From contig NC_081145.1 of NCBI RefSeq assembly GCF_958295425.1, positions 15,901,443-15,965,442 of the forward strand: 64,000 bases of DNA, written 5' to 3'. Numbering within the stretch: the stretch's first letter is position 1; each line of letters starts with the position of its first letter. Below, piece after piece: positions 47,790-60,800 of this stretch. The position numbers and the translations under genes are program-made. The notes under the pieces are model-generated. The model ran no database searches and was not told where the DNA came from. It saw only the letters and a program-made list of their open reading frames with translations. This DNA is from Solea solea (lineage: Eukaryota > Chordata > Actinopteri > Pleuronectiformes > Soleidae).

Positions 47790-50700
47790 TGTGTATACAT
47801 ATGTATATATACGTGTGTGTGTGTGTGTGTGTGTAATGACGGATAACCATCATCACGTCACAGCTCTGAGAGTGACAGCTGTGGATGAAGATGAGCGATT
47901 ACATGCTCCTAATGCTGACAACTTGTCAAATTACTTTGAACACCTGTCTGTGATATATTACAAAAACATATCGTCATATACTGCATGGATGTTGAGAGCA
48001 ATAATTCAGTAGTAAATACAAAAGCAACACAAGGCCAAAAGAGAATCCATACATTGGTTAAAACAGCCACAATTTATATCTCCCATAATAGCAAAGACAA
48101 TGTGAAAGTGTTAAGTCTGTGGTGCCTGCAGTGATAGTCTCAAAACAGTGACATGGACTGTACGAACAAAAGCTGATAGCATTTGAGAGAGGAGATACTT
48201 AATTAATAATAAGTATTATGTCACGATGCAAAATAATCAGGATTTTTTTTTTTTTTTGATTGTTTCTTTGTGTTATATCGACTCAATTAGTACATGTTGA
48301 GTTTGTAGTCTTTTGTCATTAATGCTAATCGCTGTTTTCTAATTAGTTTTGGTCACCCGAAGGTTCTCGTCAGCCGTAACGCACTTAAAACAACAATCTG
48401 TGGCTGAATCAAATCATGTACGACTGATGAAGCCGAAGGCCGCGTCAGCTTCCATACGTCAGTCTCTGTGAAGGAGTCGGCACTCTCTTCTGCTGACAGC
48501 TGAGAGGAGAGCACGTCAGTTGTTTTTGACACACTGGTGAGGTTGAGCGGATAAGAGGAAACTCGTTAACTCTGCACCTCGGTGTGACACAACCGTTAAT
48601 GACGACGCTGCGTTTTCTTTAAAAAAAGTTGGACTTTTGCACATGCTTTGTCCTGACGGCTCCTTGTGTCTGACTCCTCCTCGCTGCCTGCCAGATTTGA
48701 GAGCTGAACAGAATTTTTTTTTTAACCAAATTCTCCCGCTGCACTCGCATACAGTATTGGAGTGGAAGAGGGGGTTGTTGGCTCTCACTCTCAGAATGAG
48801 GGTTGAGAGTTTGCAACTTTACATAAAAACCCTTTTGCACCTTTCTATTCACTCCTTGTGTTCACGCATTTACAGGTTTTGGGTGATGGATGATTTCTGT
48901 GCTGGACCTGTGCTGTTGATTTATGTTTTCCTCTCCAAGGACAAAGGCTGCACCGAGCCTGAGAGGTGAAAGGCTATTCCGTGTACATACACAGAGGAAT
49001 GCGGCACTGCAGCTCCCCACAGCCCCGACCACTTGATTAACCCTGTTCTCTGCACCACATATCATCTGTGCACCACCTCAAAAGTAGGTCAGTAAAAGAG
49101 AGTTTGGAAAGCTGCTCTCAGAAACTAAAACAGGACGTCTCAGAGGAAGCTAAGTGTGGATCGGACCAATGAACATCACCTGGCCGACTGCAGCATGAAT
49201 GTTTTTAGGCCCCTGCGCTGTGAACACTGACATATTGGAGACTTCTCTCCATAGTGACTTAACAACACAACAGTACAACCTAAATATGTATTCATTTTTA
49301 AGTATTAGACCTGCAGCTGAACAACTTTAAAAGGTAACTGTTGTGTTGATTATGAAGATGCAAAGACAGTGAGAGGTTCCCAATGTGGTTGTTATAGACA
49401 TAGGGTGTCTTGGGATTAAATGTTTTCTGAACTACAGTATAGTGCAGATATCCATCCCAGTACAACTACACTTGGTTTTAAAACTCTTTCATCTGAATGA
49501 GCCTCGTGAATCAGCCGTCACACCTGTGAAGGTCCAGGATCAGATGCCATGGAAGAGAGGAATACAGAATAGATGGATGAAAGGGGGGAAATCATTGGTC
49601 ACACTTCCACCCATGCATGGTCACTTAATAAAGCACTATTAGATTAGTCTGGGGTTACTAAAAATATAGAAAAGGTACCTGCCACACTCTTTAACCATCT
49701 TCCTGGGGGGGTGTGTTTGTAGGTCACATCTTCAGGCATTTTTTTTAGTCTTTTTATGTGTTAATTTTATATAGTATATTTATTTATTTTAAATGGAAGT
49801 AGTAACCCTAACCCTTTACTGCAAATTCTTATAGCATCTGTATATATGTTTTAACATAATAATGGAAACAAGCAGCCTAAATGCTCTGTGTTCAAAGAGT
49901 TAATTTATGTCCTAACACATTAACATTCAATTAACATGATTTCATTCAGAGAAACTTCTACCTCCTACGCATCCCATACTGAGTGTTGACAAGGTGAAAG
50001 ACAAGCCTGCCACATGTCTTTTAGGCTCAAACCTGATTGGAGCTCCTTAATGTGGTGCTCCAGAGGTGAGGAGAGGATGAAGAGGAGGGGCATGCAGATT
50101 CCATTTGGCTTTGTTTTTGAAAATACACCTCATCTTCCATCTGGGCCTCATTGAATGGAGAAACTTGAGTATAATCCCAGTTATGCAACTCAGTTAAACC
50201 AGCTTAGACCTCCATGTAGGAGAGTCATCGAAAACATCTTTACACGAGGTGATCATCCAAAGCCAGGAGGTCATGTAGAATCACTGCAACTTGTTTGAGA
50301 AGGATGAAAGGTGTAATGCCCCCTTTGGCTTTGAGGGTAATCTAAAGATCTTAACTCTTTGGACGTGGGTGTATAACTTTAGGCCAAGTGTTGACGTTCA
50401 TCGGGTCAGCGAAGACGTTCAAAAACTCTAAGCCAGTTGACTAAGTCTGGCTCCCTCTACTCAGGCCTCAGGAAGCGACAGAAGAGGTAGTTGTGTTTTT
50501 GGGTCTGAAATGAGTTCTTCCTTATTGGCAGTGGGTTTATTGTTCTAGCGAAAGGAGAGAGGATTGATGCCTATAGGTAGCAGGGGAGAAGCCGTGTGCG
50601 GCCTGAGCGTCTGGAATGCATTACATATCCGTCTCCCAGTCGAAAAATACCTCACCTCACAACATCGCACTCCCCATGTGGTCCGGCCTGCTACACAGGC

Positions 50701-51243
50701 TTCATGTTACGGAGGATCAAGCAATCGCACGCTAACAGGCAGTGGAACAGCAGGCCACTGATTCGGATCTTTCGAGCACTGAAATGGTCAGAAACCTATA
50801 TGAAGTTAATGGAGCATTGTTTTCTGTTGGCGCGAAAGCCCTTTGTTATTCACATTTACAGTGGAAAAAAATGAAATAGCTTCATCTCTTAATAATCAAA
50901 AAGCAATGAGCTATTAATATACAATCAACAGTCAGAAGTATTCTTCAGTACTTAACTAGCTGAAACAAGTTTCTAATAGTCAAGTTTCTTTTATTTTTGT
51001 ATATAAAATAGTAATTTCCAAAAATGTGGGCCCTTACCCTTGACTATAACAAAAACACACCTTCAGATTTGCCCCCTAAAGGATGTACAATACTGAGGCA
51101 ACACCATCAATGAGGCTAAATTAACCAAATAAAAATATGGTGGAACGCTGAGCAACTTATGGTGCTAACAGGGCCACTCATTATAATTTAAACTACCACA
51201 GGTAGGTTTTTTCTGGACCATGAAGATTCTTGACTAAACTTTA
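47790..51243. other. Gene-free stretch with a CpG-richer patch
   Basis: 48350-48970 and 50560-50850 contain more CpG than the rest, but I can assign no exon or known repeat to either. Everything else is plain AT-rich sequence. Confidence 0.4.
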
Positions 51244-51480
51244 AATTACTGACTGTCGCTAGTGCACAGACCTTGGCGTGGTGCGACAGCTTGCGTACCC
51301 CGGTGACCCTCAGAGCTATGCCGGCTGGAGCCTTGTGCTCCTGGTAGGGCCACCCATGCCGGACAGGTCTGTGTTGGGTAGGGGACAGACAAAGAGGTGC
51401 ACACTGGTCCTCCAGGTTGGAGGTTCCCAGCCTGGTAAACAAGATAAGACAAAGACAAAGATTTGCTGCCCTAAACTCCA
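51244..51480 (+). mobile_element. Probable non-LTR retrotransposon fragment
   Basis: ggtgaccctcagagctatgc, then gccttgtgctcctggtaggg, then ggtaggggacagacaaagag, then ctggtcctccaggttggagg follow the order of blocks I recall from a repeat widespread in fish and invertebrate genomes, probably a retrotransposon 5' region. Family not certain. Confidence 0.5.
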
Positions 51481-51799
51481 GCAAGCGTAATGGCTAAATT
51501 ATTGACCTGTAAAATGTCACTAGGTAGATGTTGCCTTTGGACTTTGCTTTTTCACCTCTTTTCATGATTCATCTATGTGGCTGTTGGCTGCAGCTTCATA
51601 TTTAATTCCAGAGGATTCATTTTTCACAAGGGATGCCTAGATGCAGCACTGAGCATGGTGATGCAATGGACATGTGCTTAATTTAATCATTGTGAGCATG
51701 CAATTGAGTCTTGTGAGAGAAACATGTTACGTGGGTGATACTATGCAGTCCATGTTTGAAAAGCTTAGATATTTAGATCTTATCCAATTATGGAATATG

Positions 51800-52130
51800 A
51801 TCAGGGAGGCAGATAATCAGTCCCAAATTCATTCTGCAGACAATGAGCCCAGGAACTATTTTCTGTGAGTCCTGCAACAGATGGTTTGTCCCCCACAGAC
51901 CACTGATCTCAACAGAATGTTGTCAGTTTGAGACCACGTGAAGAGACTGACAGAGGACACAGAGACATCCTGAATTCATAAACCTGAGAAGTTCTCCAGG
52001 ATACTTGGAACAATCTAACAAGTACCTGGAAAAACTGCAAAACTGTACCAAGGAGAACTGGTCAACATGATTTATTCGACTGTTATTTCCACCTTGTGGA
52101 AGCATGTTCACTTTACTTTTAGTGCATTAC
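51800..52130 (+). pseudogene. Tc1-like (Tc1/mariner) transposase relic, 3' part
   Basis: The blocks cagtcccaaattcattctgc, gacaatgagccc, tcctgcaacagatggtttgt, gatctcaac, gaccacgtgaagagac, ttggaacaatctaac and aaaaactgcaaaactgtacc occur in the order seen at the 3' end of fish Tc1-like transposase genes. These cover the region of the second catalytic Asp and the PPQ...DLN motif. The frame is broken (in-frame TGA after GAGACCACG, plus indels) and part of the segment after the Asp region is missing, so it is inactive. Terminal inverted repeats were not identified. Confidence 0.8.
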
Positions 52131-53295
52131 ATGTTTGCAGTCTATATTTGTAAACATATCAGTGCATGTCATACATGTGACGCTGTGTCGTAGGGAAAAT
52201 AATTTGCATATTTACTGCACTCTCATACTCTAATACTGTCAGCAACAGGTGATGAAATGTATTCAAAATAAGATGAATAAAAACAAGTTTCACATGTATC
52301 TTGGATTTTACTTTTTTGAGTGGCGCAAAGAAGCAGCTGTAAGACAGCTGTGAGCAGCTCTACGATAGGAAGGAAGATGTTGCAGAGAGTTACCTGCTGT
52401 GGGCAGACTCCAATGCCTCTGACATGTCAGGAATCCCTTTGTACACAAGCACTTCATCTCAAGCCAGTTAAGTTGTTCCTATTGCTTCATTTTCAAGTAG
52501 CTTTTATGGCAGCCCATCTTAAATTATCTGTGCAGCTGCGAAGAACTGATCTGAGTTGATGCTTTAAACTGTTCATCACACACACTTTGGTCTTAATAAC
52601 TCCACTGCTCCATGTTGTGTGATTGGGTCTTCTTCTTCTCTCATGCACTGGTCATTCAAAAATGAATGCCAATCCAAAACATTCAAAATATCATCTCAAG
52701 GCTATACCCGCTTCTTTTGATTTTGATTTCAGTGAGTTTCCCTCCTCCCCTGAACCCCCAACTTAGCATCACACACACACACACACACACACACACTGTC
52801 AAAGGGTGTCTCAAATGAATTGGTCATTTGTTGGTAATCATGAGATCTATATTTCCCCCCAAAACACCAACAATCTGGTTCACATTATGCTATTCCAGGG
52901 ACAGCGAGAGCCCTTAATTCACGAGGAGATAACTTCAGGAGAGTAAAATGGCTGCCCTCATGTCCACATGTTGCCTGGACATCTGTCAAACTACAAGACA
53001 AAAGCCTCTTCTGTTGTCTTGTGAGTCACTGCCTTATTTTTCAATTGGCCGCGCGGTGGGTCGACTCTCTGAAGAGTGGCCAGATGTCAGGAGACTCAGT
53101 TGGAGGTGCCTGCCATTGATTGTGGGCATAGAGTTATTATTACTCAGCTTTGCTCCATTATTAAAGCTGCAGGGTTATTTCGGGCTTTTCCAGAATTGCA
53201 CAATTTCGCCCCACACTAGCGCAGAGAGACAGGTAAATGATGGACTGCAGCATGCATCAGAAGAACAATGGAGACTCTTTAGTCACACTTTGTGG
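52131..53295. other. Gene-free stretch
   Basis: A CA run lies at 52768-52796. 53030-53240 is unique sequence with candidate-regulatory character. No exon is recognised. Confidence 0.4.
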
Positions 53296-53659
53296 TACAG
53301 CACAGTAACTATGTAGTAGCACTGTGGTAATAATTCTGTATTTAGGAAGTAATTTGATGTTAATAACATTGTATTTAATCACAGTAATTGCTACATAGTA
53401 AAGGAAAATGTGTGTAGGACATAACAGAGGATGAATTTTAACCAATTTTAATCAATGTTTCATGTGACTGGTAACCCATAGTGATTCTCACTACTTGCAT
53501 TTTACTTTGAAAATAATATCACGTTAATGTAATATTATCTTCTTACAACCATACTTTCACCATTGTTATTACCAAACCACCAATTGCATTAGAAATAAGA
53601 TTTTCTGCCCCTATTACTAAATTATGACCATACTCTTACCACGCTGTTACTGTGCTGTA
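53296..53659. repeat. Fold-back element with 14-bp inverted ends (MITE-like)
   Basis: TACAGCACAGTAAC (53296-53309) and GTTACTGTGCTGTA (53646-53659) are exact inverted copies about 340 bp apart. Similarity continues inward at lower identity (gtggtaataatt against its complement). No transposase is encoded inside. Confidence 0.65.
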
Positions 53660-55160
53660 AGGCAGCTTGTTTTTCAACCCTGCTAATTTGGAATTCACTA
53701 ACAGAGGAAAATTAAAAGGAGTTAAACATTTCAGAGGTGCATGAGGGAAAATATTCACTGAAGCATATACAACATTTAAAGTTCAAAAGTTTGAATCTGC
53801 CTCACAAATTAAGTTTCCATTCATGTCTGAAGAGCTCCATTTGAACACCATGTAACACTGTCTCCCTATGAGTCTTGGTAATTGCATTGTGTCCTGTCTC
53901 CTGCATTCTTCTCCAGTGTCATGTTACAAGAACAATTCGCAGCGGGGAAACCATTCCCTAACAGGCTTTTAATTGACTTAAAGTGCCGCAGTGCTGTGTG
54001 TTAATGAGCCGGGCCTTCGGTCATGTTCAGTGCTCATCAGCAGAGACACGTGGAACTGTATCGAACGCATGTACAGAAAATACCAGCGCTAAAGCTGTGC
54101 AAAGATTTGTAGAACAGTGGCGTAAATGTAAAGCATTCACCGTTACTGAACAGATGATGTTCAACAATGAGTGGCAATGCTCATCATCATCATCTGAAAT
54201 ATCAAGCATATGAGGAAATAACATACAAAGTTATTATTTTTTAAACCTTTTATATTCTTGGTGATTTGGAGTGAAATTATTGGATTACATTTGAATGAAT
54301 TGCCATAACATTTGGCACAAATGTGAAATTATTATTATTATTTTTATGAATTAGAAATAACATGCCCAAAATGTGTTGCAACTATACAAACGCCATGCAA
54401 ACTTTGTTCAGTAATCTGTGTTATGGACTAGTATCTGAATAATCAGCCTCAGCTCTAATTTACATATATTACATACTAACATTCTAACCTTATAGCTACA
54501 GAATGATAAAATCATTCAAAATGTGAGATGTTGCTCTCACCTTACACCCAACACATCCAGGCAAGGATTCACGGGCCAAAAGGTTGCGAGCAACTTCTGT
54601 AGAAAATTGTTGTTGACATAAGAACATTTCCCTTTTAGCAGTGTGACTGAAAGAACATTTTGTTCTCCGAGTTTGAAAAGTATGTTTTTAAGTAAGTTTT
54701 TTTTTTCTTTCTTTAAACATGGATTTGCTATCTGCTTTGGATCTGCAGGGTCTGTGTTTGGCCAGTGCCTTAACCAGCATATTGGAAAGGTTTCTAAACC
54801 CAAACAAATGTGGAGATATCATACCAACGTGACATCCAGGGTCGCCACCATGATCATGTACAATAACAATATGACAGGGTGTTGGCAGTAATACAGTGCA
54901 GGAATCAGGACCATTAGCCAGAAATGTTCGATACCCATGTTGCATGGCGCGAAGCCACTCAAATCTTATTAAATCATTTCAGCTGTGTGCGGGAAAGTGA
55001 ACAACGCAAAATTGACTTTTAAGGGCATTAGCGTCGGTTTCTGAGTCAACATTGGAGCACAACCTATTTAAATTCGTCAGACCACAAAATAGAGCAAAGT
55101 TCTTTTCACCTGAAAGAAGTGTCACCACTCTCAACCATCTAATATCTCTGTCTTACCTTC
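53660..55160. other. Gene-free stretch
   Basis: 53940-54020 contains ttttaattgacttaaagtgc and ttaatgagcc, a TAAT-rich unique patch. Otherwise nothing is recognised. Confidence 0.4.
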
Positions 55161-55679
55161 ATGTTCCCTGTAGCACAGGTATCGCTCAACACATCCCAGC
55201 TTTATCCCCCGACCTTCAATTTGGCTTTATTGCCACAATGGAATGCCTGGTATGTCAACAGGCACACCCATTCTCTTCATCCACACACCATCAACAATGC
55301 AAGCACATGTCTGGGCTTGTACAAATGTTTTTTTTTACCACACCGGTGCAAGTTCTCCGTGGCAGGCTGGGCACCAACACATGTATGCATTCATGGTCAG
55401 ATGAGGTTGAACCAAACCTCTATCACAGCAGCATCTCTCGGGCCTTATCTAAATGTCTGTCACCCTGAGCAGGTGGTGCCGTTAAGAGATTTCACTCGTG
55501 CTCAACTTCACCAAGAGTCCTCTCCTTTGTGTCGGGTGGCACTGAGGAATCGCGTTGCCTGTTTGGAATATTCATGGAGTGCCAGTCTCGATGAAAAGAC
55601 ACATTTTTCTGCTGAGGAAGTGTGGAAGTGGGCCCGCCGTGGGGCAGAAACAGATCCAAGCTGGGGATGCTGGGAGTGA
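55161..55679 (+). other. Orphan ORF of 172 codons, function unknown
   Basis: This is the longest open frame of the gene-free region: MFPVAQVSLNTSQLY at the start and AETDPSWGCWE at the end. I recognise no domain, signal peptide or membrane segment. The region has two overlapping long frames (also 55052-55468). It could be a gene fragment, an old repeat or chance. I do not assert that it is coding. Confidence 0.15.
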
Positions 55680-57757
55680 GTGAGAGTCAGATGTCCCCAA
55701 AGAGAGAGAGAATTTGAGTAAATGCATACCTTTAGTTTCACACATGCCTTTGAAAAAAAAAGGTTTATTTTTTGCATACATACACATGTGCACACATATT
55801 CATGTGCTTGAAATGATGGATGGTGTGCATGGAATTCTCCTATAGTTTGCAGACCTTTATTTCCCCTGCATCACCTCTCAGTGGGAATAGGTAGAGGTCC
55901 TCTTACATTTTAGCTGTCTCATGGGAAACATAAAAAAAAAAAAAAAAAAAAACACGCCCGACATGTGGTTCACATACCAACTTACCTCGGAAGTTTGCTG
56001 TCCTAATAATATGGCTAAACAAATGCTAAGCCCCCTTCTGTTTTCAAAGACAAACAAATGGCGCACAGTTTCTTTCATCCGTTGATTTTTCATTGGAGGG
56101 AGGGTGAAGTCTGCGTACAACACAGTGTCAGATGTTCATCTTGTGAATCTGGAAGGGATTTAGCGAGTTTAGGGAAATGTTTCAGTGAGATATACAGAAT
56201 ACCCGAGCAAGATCATTCTAGGACATGCAGGCTTTACCATAAACCAGAAAGCAATCAGGATGTGAGTAATTTAAATAGTTTCAGTTCAAGAGCGGTTGGC
56301 CAGCACTCAAAAATATGAGAAATGACATCCATATAAAGACTTCAGACGATACATTATAATGACAAGAAACTGATTCCAAGCTGGGAGTTGAAACTTATCC
56401 AGAGTGATAACAGAGATGTTTGGGGAAATTTTAGAAGATAAATACTGCAAACAGAATCTGAGGCTTTGTGTGTGGTTCAGTCCACATTGTCAGTCACCAT
56501 GGAAATCTGCATAAGGCCCGAGTTTTTATTAATGCATGCGTGCATTCTTGTGTCCTCACGGCACCTCAGCCGCTTTGGGAGGTGCCTGCTTTGCTCTCTG
56601 TGCACCGTTGACTCTAAAAAGTGCCATTTCAGGGGAATAAGCCTAGTCTGTCATTAGCGAGCATGGCACAGGCATGCTGTTTAACCATTAGCGAGGAGTG
56701 GAGCTACAGCACAAATGCTCGTCCAAGAACAGCAGTATTATGCCAAATGGACTTGTGGAGGAGAAAAGCCTGCAACAGAGCTTTATGTGTGTAAAACAGT
56801 CACACAGTGCGTGGCTGAGCGCTTCAAATTTTACACTCATTTATGGGAAGTTTGATGCTTGCCCCACGAAAATCGGTCAAACTATAATTCCTTGTTCTCC
56901 ATAACCATTACACACTGTCCCCATTCTCCCCATTTTCAAACCACACACTCCACGTTGATTGACGGCCTTTTGGACGCTGGTCTTCTCTGCAGCCGTTTAG
57001 CATGTTTCACAGGGTTGTGGGCGACATGGCGAGTACAGACGAACGCACTTGTGACGCAGACTGGCCAGGGGAACTGTGGAGTCGGTGTCACTGAATTACA
57101 GAGTATGGCTGAAGGCGCGCTGCAGCAGCTAAACCACCTCATTAGGTCGCGGTGACTGCATTTAGTCGGCATTTCCCCATCACACATCCAGAGAGGCCGC
57201 ATCAGACATGGTGATTAACTGCAGAATAAACACGTCCATCTCCAAGGTCTCAGGTCTCTACCATGCAGCATTGGCGGCAACACAGTTTACTGTTACAACC
57301 AACCAAAAAACACTGGAGCCCCCCCCCCCCCTTCAAGAAGTAAAAAAAAAAACATGCGACCCAAGGTTTTGGAAAATTCACAACATTTTGTCAGCACACT
57401 GTGGCAAAACAGAGAACACAGTTGTGCTTAAGTTCATTTGCAGTTTAGTATGATGTTGCTTCAAGTTTTGCAAGCCGCTGACTCCAATAATTGAACTCTT
57501 CCTTTGTTGAAGCCAAGAAGAATGTTGTTTTTGACCTTTCTCAACAATTACCCTGGAACTCATAAAAAATAACAGGACCGCAGCTATGTAAACCTTTCAG
57601 GAGACATTTTTCTCTGAAATAATGACAAATAGTTAGAAGGCACAGTTCCCAAAGCAAATATGCATGAACGTATAGTTTCAATTTCTTATTCTTCTTCAAC
57701 ATCGAAAGGGCTGGATTAATTATTGAAATATCTGCAGCAATGCAGGGCCACACTTTG
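55680..57757. other. Gene-free stretch with candidate regulatory patches
   Basis: An A run lies at about 55931-55951 and a C run at about 57320-57330. 56500-57160 is unique, less AT-rich sequence. No exon is recognised. Confidence 0.4.
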
Positions 57758-57830
57758 ACTTATTTATTTTCTTTAATACATTTTTCGGCTTTTTTGCCTT
57801 TAATGGATAGGACAGTGAAGGGGCTGAGCT
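57758..57830 (+). repeat. Teleost dispersed repeat fragment
   Basis: gcttttttgcctttaatgga followed by taggacagtgaagggg matches a block (gcctttattagataggacag...) that recurs in fish genomes. Confidence 0.5.
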
Positions 57831-60800
57831 ACAGTATCTGGTGCTCATAGACTTTTAGTGTTACCACTCTTTCTCTCATGGGGTGTAGTCACAGAGTTTG
57901 CCCTTTTCTGGGGAATTTTTTTACCCACTCAGTGAATGTCTGTGACCAGTGGTCTGCTTTTCTTTACTTTTTTTTGGCCCCTGCCAAGGCTTCACTGATG
58001 CTGGGTGGAGAAATGCTGAGAGCACCTTTTTCCATTTATGTATCAACTCTTGTGTAAATAATACAACTCAAAGCTATGCCTAGTTTTGTTTTTTTAAGAG
58101 CGTATATATGGAAAATGTTTTTGTGTTTTGTACATCCCATTTCAGTAAAGTCTCTCTTCTGTAACCATGTGCAGATCATCATAATGTAGTTTGTGGTTGT
58201 TTAGAGACTGGCTGTAGAGGGGATGATACCTATCTGCCAGGATACTCCTCCCTTTCTTCTTCATTCTTTCTGTAAAACGCTAAATCAAAGGCTTTTTCGG
58301 TTTATTAGCCTTTTTTTTGCCATTGGTACCATATTGGAAAGCTTGTTTTTATTCCTGTATAGCTGAGATGACCATACCTGGCAGGAGAGTGAAAGGCTAA
58401 AATACTTCCTACAAGCGATTTATTAACCAGTCCCATTTCTAAAAGACATTCTCTGTGTTTCCAATGTAGTGCACCTGACAATCCAGGACTGTACCAAGAT
58501 ATATGAGATGTTCTACATCTTCTACATGATGTCCATCACGTGAAACTGGCCAACAAATAGAACTGGGCAACATTTTTTGGGGAGAAATGATGTTGTTGTG
58601 GTCTGGGTTATTCTCAGGTCAGTGATGCTGCAACCAGTAGAGCTGGAGGTGTTTGAGAAGAGCTCCACGCCGTAGGCGATGTGACTTACCTCTGCAACTG
58701 CAACTCAGCTTTGCAAAAAACAGCTGTAGACACCCTGTCTGGATGAACAGCTGGCCAGGATGTCTGGGAGAAAAGGTGGGGGTGGAGGGGGAAAGAGATA
58801 CCAAGATAGATAAATAGAGGATGGGTAAAGCTATAGGTGTATGTAAAAAAAAAAAAAAGAGGAGAAATGTAACAGGAAGGGGAGAAGAAGCAAAGGAGGT
58901 GACAAAAAGTATCAGACAGGGTCCAATACATCCAGAAGCTCCTGAGAGAGGCCTCTGTGTGGGAAAAGAGGGGTAGAGGGTCATAAATCTGGCCATCCTG
59001 GCTGCCTTGTTCCACACTGGGTTTGTTCAGGTGGCCCTCTCCATCAGCCTCCTCCTGCTGCCTCCTCGGTGTGCACAAAAAAGCTCCCGCCTAAAGAGAA
59101 ATGTGTCAGAGGAAAGGAAAAGAGGCACTTCATGGTTTTATGATTTCCTTGTCTCTGCAGGCAGACTCCCAGACTGAGTGACATGAGCTAAGAAGCATGA
59201 TCTGTGAGCAGAAGTTTGGAAGACAAAAAGAGTTATGAGGTTGAACTTTGTGTTGTGAACTTTTTCAACCTTTATTGTTCCAGTTGGCTTGGTATGCTGC
59301 TGTTTTACTGCTGTGCATCTTATATGAGGCACATGTGCACGACAATGGATTCTTAGTCTAAAGCACGGTTTTCTTATGTAGATGCAACATTCGTTTGTGC
59401 TATGTTATCATAAATAAAGAGTCAGGTATGAGGCTTGACTTGTTATGAAAACAAAGCGTCAAGAATGTCTTTTTTTCGTTTTCTCCTGCTACTTTGCTTT
59501 GAATACTTAGTATAAACTATATATATAAAACTATATACTATGTGCACAAGTAATATTACATATTATGGAAAAACTAAACTGGAGAGAAAAAAAAGGCTTA
59601 TATATTGTCACTGAGAGCAGTCCTTTAGACTTGTAAAAGTCCACTGTGGAGATAGCCATAAATAATAACATTTAGTTAGCATTGTGCTACATGATGTATG
59701 TGATTTATTTTTTTAATCTTTTTTTTAAACTTAAATATACAGTGTTACACTTCTTATGGTCAGTGCAAGGTCTCGCTGTCTTTTAGCCAAGCGGGGTTTT
59801 CATTAAACTGGAGGGTCTACTGAGTTCAAGCAGGGATTTTTCAGCACACACCACTGGAGCCAGAAAGTGGCCTCTTCATGGCTGAGGTCCACAGACATTG
59901 GCCTAGTGGGCAGACAGACAGTGAGAGACGATACTGAGAACAAGACACGAAAGGGGAGCAGAAAATGGAGAAAACAGACATTCTGCGCAGTTTGCACTTG
60001 CAGTGTTTTTGGGTGGATCTGTTAGCACATACCCCAACACATATCACATGAAAACACAAACACTGTTTTAACAAAAATATACATGCCAAAGATTCATGTA
60101 CAGTATGTATATATATATATATATATTGTACAACGCACTCACAAAACATGACATGCAAAGGAAAGCGTGCAACATAATGCGAGCACTGCGGAGCGCCACA
60201 TTCTTTTCAACTTTGTCTCACGTGCTGGTGAGAAAGTGAGCGAGTGTAGACAAGGCCCATTTCTCTCTCTTCCTGTGGTCAGAATGTGTGACTGGGGATT
60301 TATTTTTGCAGCTCTCTAGAGGGAGGTCACTGTTTTCGCTGAATTTGAAACATTTGAAGTATCTGAGGCCCCCCCATCCCTGTTCCACATTAGAGAAATG
60401 GCCCATTCATTCGGACCTGTCAGAGTGTGTAAGGGTTCTCAGATCGTGTCTGCTTACTGCTCGTCAAACTGGGTCACACAAACACCCTGGCCCTTGATTT
60501 CATTATGTAATTTACCTTTTTTTTCTTTTAAACTCACCTACCATAAACAAATGGCTTCACTTCAGATGAAGTATATACAGTATGTAGTAGGTTTACACAT
60601 TGGAGAATGATGAACGTCTCAGTTTAAAGCAGCGGCTGAATAGTGAGTAGATGTTACTCTGGGCTGTGCTGTTTGACACATGGACGTCTGGACTTGCTCT
60701 ACATCCTACGCGTAATATCTTTTCTGTAATGGTTATTGAAAAGGAGGCTGAGGCCTAAAAAAAGACACTTTCTAGGAGCTGCGGGACAAAGAGCATTGTC

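Noticed and set aside
49803..49814. Telomere-like TAACCC repeats
   Set aside because: Only two units; not an interstitial telomeric array.
58619..59078. Two overlapping - strand frames of 130-132 codons
   Set aside because: Phe/Leu/Ser/Pro-rich translation of low-complexity sequence, with no splice context or known similarity.
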